Assembly (NCBI GenBank): GCA_958295665.1
Contig: OY282559.1
Span: 269,174,347-269,238,346, forward strand
DNA length: 64,000 nucleotides
Direction: 5' to 3'
Source: Tipula vernalis
Taxonomy: Eukaryota; Arthropoda; Insecta; Diptera; Tipulidae
The notes below the pieces were generated by a model that saw only the letters and a list, made by a program, of their open reading frames with translations, did not search any database and was not told where the DNA came from. This document shows positions 10,122 through 21,705 of the stretch, piece by piece. Made by a program: the position numbers and the translations under genes. The first letter of the stretch is position 1. Each line of letters begins with the position of its first letter.

Positions 10122-11104
10122 CGCAAGGTAATATCAGTTGTCCCTGTTGCTCCTCTGATCATTACTTATTTAATTGTAATAAGTTTATAAAAATGGTTCC
10201 GAAAGACCGCCGAACATTTGTTGCTGAAAAGAAATTGTGTTTTGTCTGCATGAAGTCTTGCCACAACGCTTATCAATGTCGTTCAAGGCATCGATGTACT
10301 CACTGTGAGCGGAAATACAATACATTATTACACTCAAACGAGAGTGCAACTATAAAGGATGGAGAGACCAACTTAGATGCCAAAAATGAAGAATTTCAAA
10401 ATTTTAATACTAAGCTAGGAGCAGAAATCAATACTATCCGTGAAGAGAGAGCGAGCGAGAGAGTTATGCTACCTACAACTTTGGTGTATCTAAAAGATGG
10501 ATTTGGAAAACTTTATAAATGCAAGGCACTGTTGGTTACCGGGTCAGAAGCGTCGTTCATTGATGAAATGGTCGTGAGGAAACTTAATCTCGGCCGGAGG
10601 GCTGCTTGTGTGGTAGTAAGTGGACTCGCAACAGCTAATATTGTGACGAAGGGTATTACGACTTTCAAGCTATTCTCTAGAGGCGGAAACGTTATCTCAA
10701 CAGACGCATTCATCTTACCAAAATTACCAATTAATCTTCAACCAATAAGTGCTCATCCCGATGAACTCAATAAGGTCACAAAACTAAGCCTGGCGGACCC
10801 AACGTTTACTGTTAACACAAAAATCGATATCTTGTTAGGAGCAGAAGTATTTTGCAAGACGGGCGCATACAATTTCCTAATTTTACAGCACAAAACGCTT
10901 TATTTGGATACATCCGTGCTGGAAGCGGTAGACGAGACATTGGGATTCAAAACTTGAATGTAATTCTTTCAGAAAACGTGGATATAGTGCTCAAGAAATT
11001 TTGGGAACTAGAGGAAATTAAGGGAGAAACAATACAATCCAATGAAGAGCTAGAGATCGAGCGCCATAAAATGTTACCAGAGATAGTGATGGACGATTTA
11101 TAGT
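10122..11104 (+). pseudogene. BEL-1 zinc-knuckle and aspartic-protease region
   Basis: The frame from 10193 carries Cys/His clusters (CFVCMKSCHNAYQC, CTHCERKYNTLLH), preceded by another at about 10140 (CPCCSSDHYLFNC). These bind RNA in gag. The protease block follows, ending near 10957. Where BEL proteases read LDSGS, this copy reads VTGSE (about residue 115 of the frame), so the catalytic Asp is lost. After 10957 the reading moves to another frame (10852-11103; LGYIRAGS-like text becomes FGYIRAGSG), with a stop at 11101-11103. This is a polyprotein segment needed to process Gag-Pol, inactive here. Confidence 0.82.
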
Positions 11105-14100
11105 AAAATTACCTGTGAAGAGACAGGACGCAGTGATGAGAGAGTCGGTGAATTGTGCAATTAAGCGGTTAATGACTGTGGAGAGACGATTTTTGTCCGA
11201 CCAAAACTTAAATACGGAGTATTGCAAATTTCTAAAGGAATACGAAAATTTAGGACATATGGAAATGATAAAACCAGACATTGCAAATTTATTTGGTTTT
11301 ATTTACCACATCATGCCGTGATAAAAAAGAGCAGTTCAACAACCAAGGTACGTGTAGTCTTTGATGGGTCATGCCGTAATTCTAGTGGCATATCTCTAAA
11401 TAATATGTTAATGGTAGGACCTACGATCCAACCAACACTATGGCAGATATTGCTGCGTTTACGATCACATAGGTATGCAATAACCGCTGACATCGAAAAG
11501 ATGTACCGGCAAATTTTTGTAGCCAGGGAAGATAGAAAGTATCAGCGAATTGTGTGGCGTGAGCATCAAAAAGAAAATATTGGACATTATGAGCTAGCTA
11601 CAGTCACTTACGGGACTGCTTCAGCGCCTTATTTATCCACGAGATGTTTGAATCAGCTTGGGTATGATGTACGAGATACCGAGCCAAAAATTGCAAAAAT
11701 TATCACCAATGATTTTTATGTGGATGACCTTTTGACGGGAGCAGAAACTGTCGATGAACTCTTAAATATTAAAACTAGGATAAACACTATACTGTTATCT
11801 GCTGGGTGTTCCTTGAGAAAATGGGTAGCCAATAGTGACATTGCACATGATCCAGGAGAGGTAGAAATCGATTCATCAGACCCAGATGTTATCAAAATTT
11901 TAGGAATACAGTGGAATCCAGTTTCAGATAATTTTAGCTTTAAGGTGAACATAGAACCAGGCCAAGAAGTTACAAAACGGAAAATGCTATCTGAAATATC
12001 TCGCATTTTTGACCCACTGGGATGGTTAGCACCTTCAACCATAATCTCCAAAATTTTACTGCAAAAACTATGGCTGCAAAAGCTTTCATGGGACGGGCCA
12101 ATTAATTTAGAAATAGGTAATATTGGGAATAAATTTCGAAATGACATCATCGTGTTTGAGAATTTAAGAATTCCACGTTATGTACCTCATGCTGGATTAA
12201 TAGAATTTCATGGTTTTGCGGACGCCAGTGAACAAGCTTATTTAGCAGTCATTTATTGTAAATCAACTTATCTTGATGTTACCCAGGTAAACTTAATAAC
12301 GTGCAAAACAAAGGTAGCGCCAATCAAGCAAGTATCTCTTCCCAGGTTGGAATTGTGCGCAGCTCAATTACTCGCAAAATTGATATCAAAAGTGTCAAAA
12401 TCCATGGGTTACACTAATTATGAACTATTTACTTGGACAGATTCGACAATAGTTTTAGCATGGTTAAGCAGTCATCCAAGTAAATGGAAAACATTTGTCG
12501 GCAACAGGACGTCGGAGATTTTATCGTTAGTACCTCGTGACAGATGGAACTATGTCAAATCAGCTGAAAATCTTGCAGATTTGGCCACCAGAGGCATCTC
12601 ACCGTCGAGAATACTCGATGAATATCTGTGGTGGAAGACGCCAAAGTGGCTACACTTACCGGAATCAGATTGGCCATCACAAATAAAACCAACAACTACT
12701 ACTGAAGAAGTTCGAAGCAAAACCACACAACTACTTCAAATTGGTTTGACAACGGAGGATTCTGTAAATTGCAGCAACATTTACGGCTATTTGATAAATA
12801 ACTTTTCAAGTTACACGAAGATAACGAGAATCCTAGGATACGTGAATCAATTTATACATAATATATCAAAAGGGCGAGACCGAATAAACTACACATTCCT
12901 AACAGCTAAAGAACTTGAAAGATCACGGCTGTTATGTATAAAATGGGACCAAGAACGCGACTTCGATGACGATTTAAAGAGAATCAAAAATGAATCCCCT
13001 GTTACTAGCCGCAGCAAGCTGAAAAAACTATGCCCATTTGTTGATGACGACGGCTTAATGAGAGTAGGAGGTCGTCTAACCAATTCAGATTTTGCTTATA
13101 ACACAAAGCACCCTTATATTCTGTCAAAAACTTCTCCACTTGGCAAACTATTAATCCTATATACACATAATAAGTTCCTTCATCCTGGCCCATCCTTAAC
13201 CTTAACTTCCTTTCTACTAAGGCAACAATTTTGGATTATAGATAGCCGTAACTCCATCAAGAAGCTACTGAATCAATGCGTCGTTTGTGTGAGGTATAAA
13301 GCAGCAAATCATCACAATCAGAAAATGGGAGATCTACCAAGGGAGCGTGTATGTACATCTAGACCGTTTTCAAATGTTGGAATTGACTATGCTGGTCCGA
13401 TCAAGATGGCAACAAAGAGGGGGAAAGGCGCAAAATTGATTAAAAGCTACATATCCATTTTTGTCTGTTTTTCCACAAAGGCGTTACATTTAGAGTTAGT
13501 GGGAGACTGTACATCAGAAGCATTTATTGCAGCTCTAAGACGGTTCATCGCAAGAAGAGAAATTCCCAAGAACATCTACAGTGATAACGGCACAAATTTT
13601 GTTGGAGCTGAAAACAAATTGAAAAGGTTAGCAAACAAAGCAGCAGTAAAATTGGATGAAATTGGCAAACTGGTGACGAATTCCGAGTTTCTAAGAGACG
13701 TAGCAGAGTTCTTATCGCAAAACGGCACAACTTGGCATTTCAATCCTCCAGTTACTCCTCATTTCGGCGGATTGTGGGAAGCAGCCATGAAATCTGTAAA
13801 GAAACACCTAGTTAGAGAAGCCGGTAAAACACATCTCACCATGGAAGGTTTATCTACGCTGCTTTGTCAAATAGAAGCTATTTTAAATTCACGTCCTCTG
13901 TGTCCAATGTCAGCTGATGATTCCTCATATGTTGCCCTCACGCCAGCACATTTCTTGGTTGGGGAACCAATTTTACATATTCCTGATGGGCATTACGCTA
14001 TTGAAGACAAAAATCCAATCAATTACTGGGACAAAATTCAACAACGTGTCAAAATGTTTTGGCGAAGATATCACGTTGAATACTTAAATAATCTCCAACA

Positions 14101-14314
14101 ACGAAACAAGGCGCAGCAAAACAGCGACAATTTTAAAATTGGCGACCTTGTTCTATTGAAAGATGACAACCTACCCCCTTGTCATTGGGCGATGGGAAAA
14201 ATTGCCGCAGTATATCCAGGAGGTGATGGTCTTGTCCGGATAGTGACCATCAACACACAGAAGAACACATTTAAGCGACATATAAGTAAGCTGATAAAAC
14301 TTCCAGTCTATTAA
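11105..14314 (+). CDS. BEL-1 pol: reverse transcriptase, RNase H, integrase
   Basis: The longest open frame in the window runs from 11222 to 14314 (1030 codons). Its true N-terminal part is in another frame (11115-11321), so one shift lies near 11300. RT spans about residues 37-200 with ADIEKMYRQIFV and an intact FYVDD box at 165-169. An RNase H/A17-type region follows (FADASEQAY near 335). A Cys-rich integrase zinc region lies near 680-690. The integrase core has GIDYAGP (Asp about 722), YSDNGTNF (Asp about 787) and HFGGLWEAAMK (Glu about 853). A DUF5641 tail begins near 940 (LPPCHWAMGKI). The enzymes copy element RNA into DNA and insert it. It looks recently decayed. Confidence 0.93.
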
Positions 14315-14336
14315 GGAATCCTTAATGGTGGGAGTA

Positions 14337-14373
14337 TGTTGAATTAGATGAATTCCTGAAATCAAAATTAAAT
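14337..14373 (+). repeat. Truncated 3' LTR of BEL-1
   Basis: Matches the first 37 bp of the 5' LTR with one difference, then passes straight into host-gene coding sequence. The remaining LTR and the target duplication are gone. Confidence 0.85.
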
Positions 14374-15079
14374 GGATACTAAAGACCCTACGTTTTACCA
14401 GTGGAGTGAATATCAAGCTGGACATGGATCAGTGTGTGTAAGTTCAGCATTGCTCAATCATCTAGAGAATATTGAATTTGTAGATGTACAAACATTGAGA
14501 TTGTTTTGTGATGGCTGTGGGGGTCAAAAAAAAAATCAACATTTACTTCATAGCTTGAAGTTTTGGCTCCTACACAAAGCACCTTCATCACTGCAAAAAA
14601 ATTGAACTATATTTCCCAGTTAGAGGACATAGTTTTTTACCGGCCGATCGAGTCTTTGCCCGCATCGAAAAAGACTTGAGAAAAGTGGCAATTATTACAA
14701 AAAAAGATCACTATTATGAAATTTATTCCAAACATGGCAATGTAAAGACTTTGGGAAATGATTGGCATTTGTATGATGTCAAGACATTAGGTCATTAACT
14801 AAAACCGATAAATGGTATACAAAACATGAAGCGTTTATTTTTTAAAAGATCACAAAATCACCGTCAAAGCTTACTAAAAACCTATGAAAATTTTATATAT
14901 GAGTGTAATGAAAAGTAAATATCCTCTATTTAAAGAGAGGAAAACTGTTTCCAACAACAATGCCAAGTGTTGCCTTAGAGAATAAAGTTTCTAATGAGAA
15001 AAAGAAAGATATATCTAATTTACTGGTGAAGCAGTTCGGTATGAAATGGAAAGAGCTTGCTTTAGCCTTTGTGGAATAG
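14374..15079 (+). pseudogene. Unnamed insect gene family, 3' part
   Basis: Resumes directly after the BEL element with TKDPTFYQWSEYQAGHGS, then FVDVQTLRLFCDGCGGQKKN, FPVRGHSF (frameshifted near 14602), ADRVFARIEKDLRK, DWHLYDVKTLGH and, at the end, ISNLLVKQFGMKWKELALAF with a stop at 15077-15079. The order continues the 5' part at 7894-8800. Several frameshifts and stops lie in 14600-15000. A local duplication of AGAGCTTGCTTTAG straddles the stop codon. It is non-functional unless the damage is assembly error. Confidence 0.7.
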
Positions 15080-15638
15080 AGCTTGCTTTAGACATTAATG
15101 ACGTAATCAAATTTTCTCAAATTGTTTAAAATCAATTATGATTGAAATGTAGCGTTTTGGTGTGAACCTCCACAAATATGTAGTAGTACGAACGATTTTT
15201 TATCAAAAAGTATCGATACCAGTTGGGTATCATTACAAAAAGTATCGAGTTCAAAAGTATACTTGGTATCTCGCAATCAATGTATCGATACTATAAAGTA
15301 TCGATACTTTTTGCGGATCCCTACTGGAAGTAGGAAATTTTAAAAAAATTCGAAGAACTCTATGTTCTGTTGGATTAGATACAGTAACACCAATAGCCAA
15401 AGTACTATTATCTATTTGAAATGCTTTAAATGAAATGCATTTCTTTAATTTACCAACACACACAAATTTGAATGTGTTTTGCTTTCTATCAAATGGCTCG
15501 ACATATTAACAGATTTGCATCAGACAAATTTGGTAATTGAGGCTCGAAATGCTATACTTTCGGTTTTCTTTGGTCATTTCCAAATTTGACTGATGAACAA
15601 AATGAAGCTGCAGTAAACAATTTATAAATTTAACGCAC
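15080..15638. other. Non-coding DNA after the interrupted gene
   Basis: Holds three TATCGATA sites (15211, 15283, 15299). A short stretch near 15590 (FPNLTDEQNEAA in the + frame) might be a transposase crumb, but it is too short to name. Confidence 0.4.
15211..15306. promoter_or_regulatory. Cluster of TATCGATA palindromes
   Basis: TATCGATA occurs at 15211-15218, 15283-15290 and 15299-15306, with near-matches (AGTATCGAG) at 15241 and AAAAAGTATCGA contexts repeated. In flies this 8-mer is the core of the DREF-binding element. Here it may equally be a repeat-derived palindrome. Function is not shown. Confidence 0.4.
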
Positions 15639-15688
15639 GAGTGAGTCATCAAACGAGTGAGTCACACGAGTGAGTCATCAAACGAGAT
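15639..15688 (+). repeat. Short direct repeat with TGAGTCA units
   Basis: CGAGTGAGTCATCAAACGAG occurs twice, separated by a shorter CGAGTGAGTCACA unit, giving three TGAGTCA heptamers (AP-1-type core). Confidence 0.75.
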
Positions 15689-17439
15689 ACTATAGGTGAG
15701 GTAAAATTCCTTAAAAAATGTCTACAGCTAATTTCAACGAAGATCCGACACCAACCAATTAGAAAATATTCTCAGTAAAAGCTCAGCTGGTTTATTTCCG
15801 AATCATATCGCCGTCTTGAGAGGAGTTTCAGTGTTCTGAAAAGAGTGTTAAACAACACATTAAAGATTAAAAAATATTAAGATGAATTCATGTGATATAA
15901 ACTTGAGGTTATTTTAGTTAGCCCCCTGCTGGCTCTGAAAGGCTCTACCTCTCTACTCGTTTATGGAATTAGTATATTCTGAAAACTACAAAAATATTAT
16001 TAACTCAATGTATTTATTTAAATGATAATTTTTATCCATAAATTATAAATAAAAAACAAAAACAAAAATTAAAACTAAATAAAAATTCAAAGAAATCAAC
16101 TCAAGTGTGCGCCATTATTATAAAATGTGAATTAAAAAAATATTTTAAAGATGAAAGCCGGTTATCAAGGTGACATTCGCAAGATTCTTTTTTGTGTTTA
16201 TGTTAAGTATGTTCGTTCTGTGTTGGACACGAGTTTTTTTTTTTTTTTTTTTTTTGCCTTTTAATCATAAAGTGTATACTTTACGTTTTCTTACATCTAA
16301 TTGAATTTTGCGTTAACAAGTTAAATGTGTATGTAACTCGGTACATGTTAAACATGATGAGATGTTTTCGTTGCCCATTCATTAAAATCCATGACTTGAT
16401 GTTGTCCATTTCTATGTACTACATACCATATATAAAAAACGTTTCAAATTAATAAGATTTCTGTATAAAAATAATGATTCGTCCTATTAATTCTGGTGTA
16501 TTACAATATACGCACGCATACACAAATAAAGATTATGTCTTATCATTATCACTATGTCTTTGTTTTTGTTATTATTATTAAAATTGTTTTCTTATTTATT
16601 TTCTTATCAAACATTAATTTTAATTTTTTTCCATATAAACTCGTATATTTAGGGATCGTTAAATATGTCAAGATATAAGATGTTTTATTTTTTTGTATTT
16701 TTATGGTTTCGTATAAAAATTTTTTAAAGTGCAAAAATGTTGTAGTTCAAGATTTATAAGATTGATAGTGGAATTGTTTTTTTTTTTTTTTTTATTTTTA
16801 AAATTTTTTATTACAAATTGTTGTGCTAAGACAATTATCTAGAAGAGTATCGATGCGGTACATACTGGATTGGCAATTACGAGTACGTTGAGCGGAGAGT
16901 AAAAAACTATTTGATCTGCAATTCATTTTGTTTTATAAGTTTACGATTACATTTCGTTTAATTTATGATGACAATTATCTATATACGCGAGTAACATGAG
17001 AAGCGATAAGATAAGGAGTTTTAATTTATAAATTTTATTTTTGGCGAATTTATGTACACTTATATATTTGCAGATGATTTCAGTGTTTTACGAAATTAAT
17101 TTTTGGTATTGCGTATATACCTGCAAATCAAAAGTGATGTAAAAGTCTATTTTTGAATTTGCATTAGGCAATAGTTTAGTTTATTTCAGCACCGCTTAAA
17201 CGAATTTCTTAATACATTTTAAAAATATACGATGAAAGCCCAACTGGTTTTAATTAATTCACCAATCTTTCCAAGTCCAACAGCATTTATATAAAGAATA
17301 AGAAATCTCCTCCAAGTCGAATGCTTTGCATGCATACAAACAATTTATGATGGTCGAATCAATCTATAAGTTAATACGGATTACTTCAGTATAAGGCACT
17401 TTGTGCCAGAGGAACACGTTCACAGGCTACTGTAAGATT
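15689..17439. other. AT-rich non-coding DNA
   Basis: No open frame with a recognisable domain. Poly-T runs lie at about 16228-16254 and 16777-16795. The 60-codon frames near 16500-16730 are low-complexity. Confidence 0.5.
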
Positions 17440-17657
17440 ACCATGCCTGAAGAGTTGCTTAAAGCCCTTTTTCTCAACAACTTCGGCTAAACCATATGGA
17501 CACCGATAAAGCTACAAAATACTCTGAAACATGAATTCTACTTTGGTAAAAATAACACAAGAGATGCGTTGTGGGCAGTTAACGGTGGAATTCTGTTTTT
17601 TAAATTTGGAGAATCATATTACCGAGGAAAGAAAATATCTGCTTTAAGCCAAGTTCA

Positions 17658-18060
17658 TTGTGGAGTACGACAGAAGTGAAACTTACATTTACCCCTTTGT
17701 TCGTCAAAGCCCTCACCGGAGCTGAAGAGTCAATCGTTCTCGAAAAGCTTCTCATTAAGCTCGCGGAAGTCGAAATGACACGTGCAGCAGCAGCCAATCC
17801 AGACACAGTGACCAGATTTAAGCTGAACGGTGTCTGCAAGCTAGCAAAGCGATTGTCTTTGATGGTCCAATACTCCACTGAAAAACGAAGTAATACAGAT
17901 GTTCAGAAAGAAACATGGACAGCAACAGCAAGGTCGGTAGAAATCCACACACAAATCAACAGAAAAATTGGACATGCCTCCTAACAACTGCTACTTCTGC
18001 GGTGACTGCCACTGGCATAAAGATTGCCCTACAAGGGCAAAAGCGGCGATACTTTTAAGG
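17658..18060 (+). pseudogene. Gypsy-1 gag fragment with zinc knuckle
   Basis: A 108-codon frame (17658-17984) with a gag-like helical composition is followed, after a shift, by CYFCGDCHWHKDCP at about 17988-18030. This is a C-x2-C-x3-H-x4-C nucleic-acid-binding knuckle. It would bind element RNA in the particle. Confidence 0.7.
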
Positions 18061-18082
18061 TAAAGGGTCACAAAGCCGGCAA

Positions 18083-18439
18083 TTGTCCCTCGCCCAACAA
18101 ATCTCGCAGTCACAACAGATCCCCACCCGCAAGTTTGTTGAACCAGCCATCGATGATCACAAGCTGCGCCTGCAACTGGATTCTGGCTCCGACTGCACAA
18201 TCATATCCGAAACAAATTGGCAAATAATTGGTGAACTATCGTTGACGCCATGCAAAGAGCAAACAATCAGCGCTTCAGGCGATCATGTGTCGATGCTCGG
18301 AAAATTCACCGCACAGTTTAGGCTCCACGGACGAGAAGAAATCGGCCCATGCTATGTCGCAAATTCAAGCTTGAACATCCTCGGCAGCGACTGGATGAAA
18401 GCTCTCGATCTTTTTGAAGTTCCCATCGCCAGCGTGTGA
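18083..18439 (+). pseudogene. Gypsy-1 aspartic protease region
   Basis: A 118-codon frame containing LRLQLDSGSDCTIIS (the DSG catalytic triad is present at about residue 33) and ILGSDWM near the end, the flap-to-C-terminal pattern of Gypsy proteases. It stops at 18437, where RT should follow. Confidence 0.83.
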
Positions 18440-18616
18440 CGACGTCCGACTCGACGCCTCACAGCAATTGCCAAGTGAGTTAGGGACCAAATTGCCAGCC
18501 CTTTTCAGCGATTCGCTCCGCCTTTACACCCAAAAGGCATCGCCGACGCTCAACCCAAGTGCAAAACTAATTATCCGCCGCAGCTCCGTGCGATTCTCAG
18601 CATACGCTGCACTGAG

Positions 18617-19041
18617 ATGAGCTTCTTCAAGATGATATCATGTTTGCATAGGAAGACAATTCTAGCATCAGACCTCGGACGTGCTCACTACGACCCAACT
18701 AAGAAGTTGATCGTTGCCGCTGACGCTTTAGGCTATGGAATAGGAGCAACTCTCATGCATGAGATGGCCGGCCAGTCTTTGCGCCCATGCTTTCATCGAG
18801 AAGCTCTGGCGCTCACATTCGCCCTTCAGAAGTTTCACCGCTACATTTATGGTCGCAAATTCGAGCTCCAGACACACAGATAAACCCTTGCTCGCAATAT
18901 TCGGCAATAAGAAGGGAATTCCGATACGCACGGCAAGCCGCCTGCAACGCGTTGATATTGCTCGCATACGACTTTGAAATGAAATACGTCAACACGAAGA
19001 GCTTTGCATACGTAGATTTCATCTCTCGACTCATTAATTAA
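18617..19041 (+). pseudogene. Gypsy-1 RNase H region
   Basis: Reads VAADALGYGIGATLMHEMAG (the usual ADAS changed to ADAL), then REALALTFALQKFHRYIYGR. After a shift it reads KPLLAIFGNKKGIP, SRLQR and YDFEMKYV..., the Gypsy RNase H ending. RNase H would remove RNA from the RNA:DNA hybrid. Three frames are needed to read it. Confidence 0.82.
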
Positions 19042-19289
19042 CACGAGAAGCCTGACGAAGACGTCGTCATTGAAAAGAACATTGCAGAATACTCACTAGG
19101 TTGGCGGCACCGCTAAGAAGCTGCCAGTAACCTTTGAAGCTATTCAGTTCGAAACAAGTCGAGCCGAAACGTTGAAGGTAAATGGACCAGTTGCATTGAG
19201 AAGGGTTGGCCACGCAAACGAGAGAAAATTCCTGACGCTGAGGCTGCAGACTACTTCTCAAGGCGAGATTCACTTACAGTCATCAACGG

Positions 19290-19500
19290 TTGCAATTTTT
19301 TTTTGGTGATCGCATTCCGAAGCCCTACCTTAGCAAAATACTCAAAGAACTTGATCAAGGTCATCCTGGTATAGAGCGCAGAATTTATTAGCTCGACAGA
19401 AAGTCTGCTGGCTATCGCTCGACAACGACATCGAAAAGATAGTTCGAACCTGTATGAATTGTGCAACGAATGCGTTTTCATCCAGCAACTACATTGTTGC
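19290..19500 (+). pseudogene. Gypsy-1 integrase N-terminal zinc region
   Basis: GDRIPKPYLSKILKELDQGHPGIER, followed in other frames by an SAGYRSTT-like stretch and CMNCA, corresponds to the H2C2 zinc domain start of Gypsy integrases. The catalytic core is missing. Confidence 0.72.
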
Positions 19501-19639
19501 AACCGGAGATGTGTTGTATTTTGGTGGTGAACTGAGCGATGCAATTGCCGCGGTGATGCAGTTGCTGGGTTTTGTAGTAATGGGTATATTAATGGTTTGT
19601 GGTCTGTGAAAAAAGTGAATTTTCGAACTAGGATAATGT

Positions 19640-20752
19640 CCTAAACATCCTTACTACTGCAACTTGATGCCTAAGAGATCTCTTTCCCGCCTGATTATCA
19701 CCCATCTCTTAGGGAGGCCTACCACCTGTGGTCTTGGCCACAAGTGCCGCAACAGTAACCTCCACAGGCTTGATCACTTGGGTTCCGCCTACAGAAGCCG
19801 GTTTGGCACCACTCTGGCGGTCCTTAGAGTGTAACTGGACAATCCCAAACTTAAAGTTTATTTTTAAAACCAACCCGCTTGAGCTTCTCGACTAAAGAGT
19901 GGTCCATGGAGAACATGCAAAAGGAAGAAGAGCCTTTCAACTCTGTCCTGACCACTCTCCAGTCTATCGCCTCCATGCCCGCGTTTTAGCTCTTGATAAA
20001 ACCAAGAAGCTTATCCGTCGGCAATTCAGGACTGTTAGGGAAGATGTCAAACACAATCTTGGCTCGAAGCAGGTTTCCCGCCTAAGCCACGATCAGCTGT
20101 ACATCTTCCTGTGGCTTGATAGTGCTAATGGTCTCCCTGAGCCACTGTACCCTGTCATCTCAAGTCACTGTCAGCCAACCAAGCTTTAGTTTAAGCTCCT
20201 TGGACTTCTGCTCCAACACCTTTTTCAAGGAATCCTCCCGGACAGCCTTAAGCTGCTCTCCCGCGAGGAAGACCTCAGGAAAACCAGAGGGTGAGATCCC
20301 ATTGATCTCCCTTTCCGCAGCCTACCTGAAAGGTAACTTAAAACCGGACTGCAGAACCCGAGACTTTTATTTTTTTTTATTTATTAAACCACCGGGACAG
20401 ATTCCTCCGCCAAAGATGAAGCCTCTTATACCGTGACAAATTTGTCAATAGTATTGACCTTACCCTTCTGCTCCTCTCCGACATCCATACACCCTCCTAC
20501 TTTCACAGAGAAGATCCCCCCGCATGTGGGAGTCGTAGCCTCATCTCCTGATGTGTCCATTTCGGAGTTGAGAACTAAGCCTTCAAACAAGATGTGGAGC
20601 TCCCCATCCGATGGCCCACCCATTAAGAGTTCCACAGCCGAAAGAAGGCCGAGGTTCTCGAAATCCACCACGGAACTTTCGCTGGTGTGCCGCACCAAAA
20701 TGCAGACATATGAAGTTTGTTGGATACCACCAATGCAGTAAGAAGACTTCAA
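19640..20752 (-). pseudogene. DUF4780-like transposon ORF, degenerate
   Basis: Read on the minus strand, the region gives an acidic N-terminal part (20426-20752), a middle with ESLKKVLEQKSKELKLK-like text (about 20200) and then GMEAIDWRVVRTELKGSSSF and HSLVEKLKRVGF (about 19880-20000), followed by a basic tail. This pattern resembles the DUF4780 ORF found with insect transposable elements, probably a nucleic-acid-binding ORF1. At least six stops or frameshifts interrupt it. The assignment rests on remembered family style, so it is tentative. Confidence 0.5.
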
Positions 20753-21005
20753 AGGCAGAAACCTTTGGAATTGGGCAGTTGTATTTAATTAGGATAGAGA
20801 AAAATAATTACTATATAAATTCAAACGGGAGTAACCATTGGGCTACTGCCCGTCAAATATGAATCTTCATTTAAGAAAGATAAATTACTAAATGATTTGT
20901 AAATCAGTTGTAATATTAAATAAAGGGAGGAAAAAATATGCACCGCCTTTGAATCAAAGCATATAAATACTATATAGCCAAATATCCCTTAGTAAAAACC
21001 TTTCT
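20753..21005. other. Non-coding gap
   Basis: AT-rich spacer with nothing recognisable between the DUF4780-like ORF and the BEL-2 remnant. Confidence 0.5.
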
Positions 21006-21383
21006 TTTTAACATATGACATAAACTAAACGTACCACAAAAATCGACACCAACCACCGAAAATGGTCTTGAAGGATTTACTCTTCAATGAGGCAATTCCC
21101 CCATAACTTGATGACTTGTGCTTGGTTTCACTCTAAAACAGGTGACACAATCATGAACCACTCTACGACACAATCCTCTACCCTGCAATATCCAGTATCG
21201 AGTTCTCAACTCATACAACAATGCTTGAGGTCCACAATGCAATAACCGCTTGTGTTCGTCACGAACCAGAAGTTTACAAAATACGTGAGATCCAGGCAAA
21301 ATCAATGGATGTTTTGATTCATACGGAATGTTAGAGTTTTTTAATCTCCCTCCAACGCGAATGAATCCCTCTTCAGTCTTCAT
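21006..21383 (-). pseudogene. BEL-2 integrase N-terminal part
   Basis: GFIRVGGRLKNSNIPYESKHPL, HCGPQALLYELRTRYWI and CVTCFRV form the H2C2 zinc domain. GELPH and VVGVDF begin the catalytic core, which is cut off near 21010. Confidence 0.87.
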
Positions 21384-21705
21384 CCAAGAAAGGAGTCAAA
21401 GATTTCAATTTGCTTTTGCTATCCACGCTGTGATTCTTTTTAAGATTCCGAATATCTTCACTAAAATAGTTTGTTTGAATATGTCTCACTAACCCCTTCC
21501 AACATCTCATCATCTCCGATACTCCAATTACTCCATGTACAAAGTTCTGTGAGCCTTTTCCAACCTTACAATTGTTTACAAATCGAAGAGATATCGCAAT
21601 TATTCTCACTAATTTATTGAAAGACGAATATCTTTCAAAAACTGTCCATACTCGACTCGCAAACTAAGCACACTTCAAGGACAATTTCTTCACTCACAAG
21701 GACAA

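Larger units (their letters stand above)
8801..14373 (+). mobile_element. BEL/Pao LTR retrotransposon inserted in the gene
   Basis: The 5' LTR (8801-8973) is followed by the BEL-type primer-binding site TGGTCCTTCGAGCCGGA, then gag with DUF1759-type sequence, zinc knuckles, an aspartic-protease region, RT, RNase H, integrase and a DUF5641 tail. A purine-rich tract TGGTGGGAG precedes the 3' LTR, which stops after only about 37 bp and is joined to the host gene. The element splits the gene family member at 7894-15079. Confidence 0.93.
17440..19520 (+). mobile_element. Gypsy-type retrotransposon remnant (Gypsy-1)
   Basis: Pieces of gag, protease, RNase H and integrase lie in the right order on the plus strand, but the reverse-transcriptase core between 18440 and 18620 is deleted. 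No LTRs recognised. It is GC-richer than its surroundings, as coding sequence would be. Confidence 0.82.
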
